DNA from: Diphasiastrum complanatum
Lineage: Eukaryota > Streptophyta > Lycopodiopsida > Lycopodiales > Lycopodiaceae
Length of the DNA stretch: 64,000 nucleotides
Direction: 5' to 3'
Assembly: GCA_029204225.1 (NCBI GenBank)
Contig: CM055097.1
Coordinates: 50,998,195 to 51,062,194 of the forward strand
Shown here: positions 59,201 through 64,000 of the stretch, in pieces
Layout of the letters: each line of letters starts with the position of its first letter
Numbering within the stretch: the first letter of the stretch is position 1
The notes under the pieces: generated by a model
Database searches by the model: none
Seen by the model: only the letters and a program-made list of their open reading frames with translations
Told to the model about the DNA's origin: nothing
Position numbers and translations under genes: made by a program

Positions 59201-60211
59201 CAGAGGTTGGTGCACAGGATGATTTAGAGGCTGGTGCACAAGATGAGTCCCAGAGCCCAGAGCATTTGTATTCGGATGCCCAGTTGGCCGACTTGGTTGC
59301 CACATTGGATTTAGAGGCCCAGCAGATGCCGAGTGTCAGGGCGCCCCCATCATCTCTTGCCAGCATGCCATACACAGAGTCCCAACCAGAGCAGCCGCAT
59401 GAGGTGCTTACAGTTCCTCCAGCTCCTTAGAGGGTGTATGTGCGTCGCACAGCTCCTCCAGTGCCACCGATGCCATTTAGGCCTGCAGCCCCTCCATCGC
59501 CATCCACTTTTGCAACACCAGGTCTCCATGGCAGGCCACCATCTGTGCCCAGATTTTCTCTTGCAGCGCCCACATCCACAGTGGCTCCTCCAGTGGCAGC
59601 ACCCATGTCACATCTTCCTCCTTTGGCAGCACCCAGGATGTACCAGTACCGGCCACCACAGCGCCCCTTTCGGTACATATCGCCACTGTACTGGCCTCCT
59701 GCACAGCCAGTTCCTCCACCTGCAGCAGCCCCACAGGCACACACTCCACGAGCTCATCCTCCTCGCTCAATTGCACAGGGAGTTTTTTCTTTTGCTTCCC
59801 TATCCCAACCGGCCTCAGCTTGGGTGGGCCCAGCCTAGCCAGCCAGGTGATTTGCATGGGGGTGACGAGGAATTGACAGCTCCTCTTGTCCGCAAGAGAC
59901 CAGGGAGGCCCAAGGGTGCACCGAACAAGAAAGGCAAGGCACAAAAACTACCAGGGAGGAGAGGACGACCACGCAGGGCTCCAGGTACAGGTAGAGGTGC
60001 AGTATCACAACCAGTTGGAATAGGTGTTGTTGGTTTGGCCTGCTTGGGGGCTGATGCGAAGGCTGATTGGGAGGATGAGGATGACCAGTCTTTCCCCTCG
60101 AATACACACCCCATGCCAGTTCTAGACAGGCAGAGATATCGGTTGCGAGAGTCAGCTCGGGGCCCTGAGTTGTCTCCAGAGCATTCGTCTGAAACAGAGC
60201 CAGAGCATTGA
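56248..60211 (+). pseudogene. hAT transposase with inverted central domain and AT-hook tail
   Basis: From ATG 56248 the N-terminus has a BED-like zinc finger (KIVRCRYCLVEFAASLTRLK then GHLLG). A Pro-rich linker follows. The DUF659-type central part lies on the wrong strand (56886-57250, separate entry). Plus-strand homology resumes with QMGVLLEAEFPHIVHTPCAA and LLMGDIGALPWV, a one-base shift near 57398, then VIDHLIRCRAQLLQ and FWRDAQTLSGLLQPLYIVLR. Likely introns: 57766-57881, 58227-58318, 58481-58582. Exons between them code ETWWNYFHRSIHSVARMLHP, ITWWTMFG and CERNWSTWALIHTRRRNRLS (dimerisation region). A long acidic and Pro-rich tail carries two AT-hook-like motifs (RKRPGRPKG, GRRGRPRR; 59890-59970). 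Stops at 59134 and 59428 and several shifts make it inactive. Confidence 0.88.
56886..57250 (-). other. Inverted DUF659-like segment of the hAT transposase
   Basis: On the minus strand this segment codes GWTDVRRRPILNILVSS, MGTQFLRAVDCS and HVVTVVTDNATNC, the conserved centre of plant hAT proteins with the DUF659 fold. It ends at DNATNC (56886) exactly where the plus-strand protein should continue with its next block, which is found at 57251 (QMGVLLEAEFPHI). So about 365 bp were turned round in place. GCAG at the left and CTGC at the right breakpoint are short inverted words. Confidence 0.82.
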
Positions 60212-60734
60212 TTGTGGCCCTATTGTTTTAGTTTCAGTAGTTTGTCTCTAGCAGACGATCTACCATTGTACTCAGATGATTTTTCACATTATATACAGTG
60301 TTTGGCCTACATTATTTGCTGCACATTGTGCGTATGTCGCTCTGTACATGTGATGCTTTATTTTATGTCGAAGAATTCTATGTGCGTGTGTGAATCCTAT
60401 TTTCATTTAATTTCGTTTGAAGTGAATGCTAGCTTCGCATATATGCACCTACATCATGAGCACAGCAATCACCCCTACACCCCAAAAGACATTTCATAAA
60501 CACATGTAATACATCTGTATTTAAAAAAATTACAGACATTGCATCTTACATGACCAGGCTCGCGTTGCACAAAAAACAACTATGTATATATTCAACCGTT
60601 GTATCAGGATAACGTCACATATAGTGTCATTTTTTTAAGCAGCCATCTAGTTATTTGCTGCACCATAAACTGTCGAAAACTACATAGCAACAGTCCGTCA
60701 CATACGGCTGGACCTCATCTATTCTAAACATCCC

Positions 60735-61100
60735 TCACTGATCCTCCACCGACTCCTCGCCCTCGTATGGTGCATTGTTTTGTCGCTCTTGCTCTGCCTC
60801 CCGGTTAGCCCGAGTTGCCTCCTGGTTAGCCCGACGTCTGGCCGCCCTTTCCCTGACCATGATGAGCTGCTGTCGTGTGAAATTCATTCCGATCTGCTCA
60901 TCCAGATCCAGCTCGACAGCAGGGACAGGACCCACAGCGGGGGCGGGTGGCTCCGGTTCCGGATTTCTCTGTCGAGTTTGTCACAACATCTCTCAGATAT
61001 CTGCCTCTTGCTTCCGATGCCTCTCGTTGTGCCTTCGGATATCTTCCTCAAGCTTCCTCCTAGCTTCGCCCTCGGGCTTCGGTGGTATGCGCTCTGCCAT
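60735..61100 (-). pseudogene. Small charged ORF convergent to the hAT transposase
   Basis: Starting at ATG 61100-61098 the minus-strand frame codes MAERIPPKPEGEARRKLEED, a helical charged stretch (RRHNERHRKQEADI), two stop codons close together, and then LDEQIGMNFTRQQLIMVRER with an Arg/Glu-rich helix and a stop at 60735. It lies inside the hAT-like element, tail to tail with the transposase. I do not recognise the family. It could be an accessory protein of the element or a captured fragment. Confidence 0.45.
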
Positions 61101-62229
61101 CTCGATCGACCTTCTCCTCACAGCACCTTGGTCCTTGAACACCCTCTCACAGCACCCCGGCTCTCAAACAGCCTGTCACCGGCTCTCGCTTGCTCTCTCA
61201 CTGTCTATCACTAGCTCTCTCACAGCCTGTGAAAATGCCGACCACAATGGCATTGTGAGTGCCTATTTATCCCCACAGCCTGATCGGCCATGTGGATCCC
61301 CATTATCCCTCCATGTGCCTCTGTACCTGCCCCCATGTGATGCTCCCCCCTGTGTTGGTCTCCCATTGGGCCCATGGTCTGCTCACCCACAATGCCCATG
61401 TGCCTCTGTACTTTGTACATGTGATGCTACCCCCCTGTGTTGGTCTCCCATTGGCCCCTCGGTCTGCTCACTCGCAGTGCCCATGTGCCACTGCAACAGT
61501 CCCCTGCATCATGTACTGTACCCTCTTTTTTTACACCCTAAACCCCCTTTTTTTACTTTTTTTTTGTCTTTTTTTAGTAGTTAATATGCAAAAATTAAAT
61601 ATTAAAAATATTAAAAAAAAAAAAATATTAAAAATTGTACCGCCCTGGTACCGCGGATCCCAGGGCGGTACCGTACCGGCGGTACCACTGATATGGTACC
61701 GGCGGTAGCATACCAGCGGTACCACGAGGTACTATGATATATATATATATATAATATTTAAACTTATGTACACTTTTGCGCATGTGTATGGGTGCACTCA
61801 TGCATCCTCCTCCCCTCACCCATGCATGAGCTTTTTTAACTAAAAAACTTGGGGAGTAGGATGCATGTATGGGGAAAGTGCATATCCCCATACATTTGCA
61901 CATTGTGTGCATTGGGGGATGGGCCCCAAAAAGATTCTCCACCTCTCCCTCCCAATCACTAAATTCAAATATCTTTCACTGAATTCAAATATTTGAAGTT
62001 TGAAGTTAAGGTTTTATTTTCTTCACACACTTCAATGTGCTTTAAACTTTAGCCAATAATCTTTATTACATGGCTTTCTTATTTATTTTGAATTACCAAA
62101 GTTTTACCCATAAATCATGAACATAAAAAAAAATTTGACTACCTAAAACTGCTTTTTTTTTTTTTTCAATTCTTCAAATATCTATCTTGGCCCACCATTT
62201 TAATGAATGTTTAACCACAAGCCCAAACT

Positions 62230-62440
62230 CACTATCTTTAACTCCAAAGGATCGAATTTTTCCAAAGGATTGAAGAACCTTTGTACTGTCAAGTCGAATT
62301 TTTCAAAAGACTCAAATTTTTTCGATGACTTAAATTTTTTAAAAGACTCAATTTTATTTTCCCGAAGACTAGAATTTTTTCAAAGATTCGTCTCGAATTT
62401 TTCCAAGGATGTTAATTTTTTTCAAAGACTCAAATGTTTG
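62230..62440 (+). repeat. Short-period AT-rich tandem repeat
   Basis: About nine imperfect copies of a 20-25-bp unit of the type AATTTTTTCAAAGACTC lie head to tail. The unit drifts in length; some copies read TTCCAAAGGATTG or TTCAAAAGACTC. Confidence 0.7.
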
Positions 62441-62454
62441 ATATTCGAGATGCG

Positions 62455-62542
62455 AGATGTGTGAGATCGGCCATCATCCAAATCATCGGCCGCCACCTAG
62501 ATCGGCCTCCATTGCCCGTCAACGACGGGCACTCTTTACTAG
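62455..62542 (+). mobile_element. Helitron-like 3' end 2 (plus strand)
   Basis: The hairpin GCCCGTC-AAC-GACGGGC (62514-62530, 7-bp stem) is followed by eight bases and CTAG (62539-62542), then T and a TA microsatellite. The subterminal sequence shares ATCATCCAAATCATCGGCCG with the complement of 53395-53440. The element extends to the left for an unknown length. Confidence 0.68.
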
Positions 62543-62586
62543 TATATATATACAAATATATATATACATACATACGTATAAATATA

Positions 62587-62645
<59 letters not shown>
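62543..62645. repeat. TA-rich microsatellite between two Helitron-like ends
   Basis: TATATATATACAAATATATAC-like sequence turning into pure (TA)n from about 62587 to 62645. Confidence 0.9.
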
Positions 62646-62646
<1 letters not shown>

Positions 62647-62808
62647 TAGTAAAGAGTGTCCGTCGTTGACGGGCAATGGACGGCCGATAGTCGTTGACGA
62701 GTGGCCGATGTATGTGTGTGTATGTACGTGAGTGCATGTGTTATCTGTGTATGTGGATTTGTTTGTATGATTTGTGCTTGAAGGTGTGTGTGATTTATGT
62801 GGTCAATG

Positions 62809-62847
<39 letters not shown>

Positions 62848-62925
62848 AACAGACGACATGCATGACGGAGCCCATAGCAATACTGGACCACTTCTTGAAA
62901 ATGCCAAAAAAGTAAACGACCGACT
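62646..62925 (-). mobile_element. Helitron-like 3' end 3 (minus strand)
   Basis: This is the mirror image of the end at 62542: CTAG on the minus strand at 62649-62646 and a hairpin at 62658-62674. It continues into the GT-rich region and a block homologous to 53455-53960 (TATGTACGTGAGTGCATGTG; GGACCACTTCTTGAAAATGCC). It belongs to the same family as the 53374 element and extends to the right. Confidence 0.65.
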
Positions 62926-63850
62926 TTATTAGCACACCAAGCAAGTTGTTGCAAGTATGGATAAAGTTAGATACTAGTGATGAAAAAGGGATTGAAGTCT
63001 CTTGGAGACACTAATCTCAATAATTCAAGATGCCCAGTTCTTGGTGAACCCTAAAATAGTGTGCAATTGAAAAAATGAACACCATTCATTCGACCTTCCA
63101 TCATATGAATGTATTGGTGATGTAACAGTTCGACCAAGGTTACCAAAAGCAAAAAACTTGTCTTTCAAATAGGAAACTAGGTTGGATCAAAACCAAAAGA
63201 TCGCATGTGTTAGGATTTCAGAGATAGATTGTCACATCCATTCTTGTCAAGGTATTATAGGAGCAAGAGGAAAGGATGAAATATATTGATCAAGCAAACT
63301 TGTACATCAAGAGAATAAAAAACTACAGAGTTGGGAAGAAAGAAAAAGGAAGAACCCTAGAGGTAAGAACAAAGGCAAACTTCGTGTCAAATTTTTATTT
63401 CAATTTCAATAAATAAAAAAATGTCTAGTTTTAGATATTCAACTTCTGCTATTTTCCACAGTCGTTGCAAGGATGGGATTAGTAAATATGTTCTTCAATA
63501 GAGCATGGATGCTAGACAGAGAAAAGAACTTTGGGTAAAACTTTCTGTTCATGATCTATGGGTAAAATTTTGGTAATTCAAAATAAATACGAAAGCCATA
63601 TAATAAATCTTAGTGCGGTTCTGCTCATCGATGATATTTTTTTAGGTGGATTGATAGGAGAAGGGGAGAACATATGGGGTGGGCGGAGTGCGGGTGTGCT
63701 CCCTAATAGTTAAAAGCAAGTTGTTTGGGCAAGAGGCCGATGGTTTAAGTGCTTGGGGGAGATGGGTGGGTTTTGCCATGTGACAAAAAAAGGACGAGGG
63801 AGTGTTAAAAAAAGATATGCTCCTGTCCTTAAAAGCCTTAGTTTTTTTTT
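62926..63850. other. No recognised gene
   Basis: AT-rich sequence with the right inverted repeat (63546-63610) and nothing else I can support. Confidence 0.45.
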
Positions 63851-63858
63851 TTTTTTGG

Positions 63859-63867
63859 GGGGGGGGA

Positions 63868-63940
<73 letters not shown>
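63859..63940. repeat. T-run, G-run and (GA)n microsatellite
   Basis: TTTTTTTTTTTTTT, then ten Gs, then about 35 GA units. On the minus strand this would be a (TC)n tract, but the complement of the neighbouring sequence does not show the ATTAATAA plus hairpin of the LINE 3' ends. Confidence 0.9.
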
Positions 63941-63942
<2 letters not shown>

Positions 63943-64000
63943 TCTTTCTTGATGGGACTTTTTTGTCTCCTTTTAAAAAAAAGAAAACTTAATTTACACG

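Larger units (their letters stand above)
55893..61737. mobile_element. hAT-like DNA transposon, 5.85 kb, with palindrome-rich ends
   Basis: The left end TCATAGGTCCCGCGG and the right end (complement) TCATAGTACCTCGTGG are inverted and both touch TA repeats, so an 8-bp TATATATA target duplication is likely. Inside each end lie clustered GGTACC and GGTACCGCGGTACC words (55899-55970; 61640-61730), bordered on the inside by A/T-rich runs. Between them lie a spliced hAT transposase gene (56248-60211, plus strand, rearranged) and a smaller convergent gene (61100-60735). Confidence 0.8.
62058..63610. repeat. 65-bp inverted repeats 1.4 kb apart
   Basis: Bases 62058-62122 and 63546-63610 are inverted copies with about 85-90 percent identity (core TTATTTTGAATTACCAAA and TTTTACCCAT). 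The enclosed 1.4 kb holds a short-period repeat, two Helitron-like ends and a TA microsatellite. This could be an old TIR transposon, or an inversion duplication, into which the Helitrons moved. Confidence 0.65.

Noticed and set aside
63859-63940. (GA)n tract as the 3' tail of a minus-strand LINE
   Set aside because: The complement lacks ATTAATAA and the hairpin seen at the other LINE ends, and no ORF2 sequence lies to the right in the window.

Overview
This window reads as nuclear DNA of a land plant (or close streptophyte relative) with a large, repeat-filled genome. The evidence is spliced plant-type exons with GT/AG borders, plant-type hAT transposases, Ty1/copia and Ty3/gypsy elements whose primer-binding sites match plant initiator-Met tRNA (TGGTATCAGAGC), Helitron-like ends, and very long microsatellites. 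There are no bacterial-style operons. I cannot name the species; introns of 7 kb, 9 kb and possibly more than 29 kb suggest a fern, lycophyte, gymnosperm or other bloated plant genome.

One host gene stands out. Five exons on the minus strand (47882 down to 29652) encode the N-terminal half of a metallo-beta-lactamase-fold hydrolase of the plant LACTB2-like family, ending just after the metal-binding HHHVDH motif. All reading phases match across the junctions. Intron 1 (9.4 kb) and intron 4 (7.3 kb) are filled with nested transposons; the rest of the gene is not seen and probably lies left of the window, behind an intron of at least 29.6 kb.

Layout: 1-6000, two LINEs (A, B), B split by a solo LTR; 6000-12600, a degenerate minus-strand LTR-element region without recognisable genes; 12600-16155, LINE C recombined with a minus-strand gypsy; 16200-16850, captured host gene pieces (GH28 and CLC chloride channel); 17010-27432, a nearly complete LINE D carrying a nested, low-divergence gypsy element that lacks reverse transcriptase; 27433-29385, another gypsy gag-protease piece; 29652-47882, the host gene with introns holding a 1 kb non-autonomous hAT element (perfect 8-bp target duplication), a copia piece, LINE pieces, a second copy of the RT-less gypsy, and a gypsy/hAT chimera; 47960-49180, hairpins and an inverted-repeat-bounded 0.96 kb pyrimidine tract upstream of the host gene; 49700-53250, a decayed copia element; 53290-63940, Helitron ends at TA microsatellites, a 5.85 kb hAT-like element whose transposase has its central domain inverted, and further repeats.

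Recurring themes: (1) a LINE family that ends in a conserved small hairpin, ATTAATAA and a (CT)n tract instead of poly(A); (2) a chromovirus-derived family that kept gag, protease, integrase tail and chromodomain but lost the polymerase core, yet exists in at least two copies; (3) hAT-like elements whose ends are packed with short palindromic words (GGTACC, TTCGAACC, TTCCGGAA); (4) repeated nesting and shuffling. All calls are by eye from the sequence; no database search was possible.
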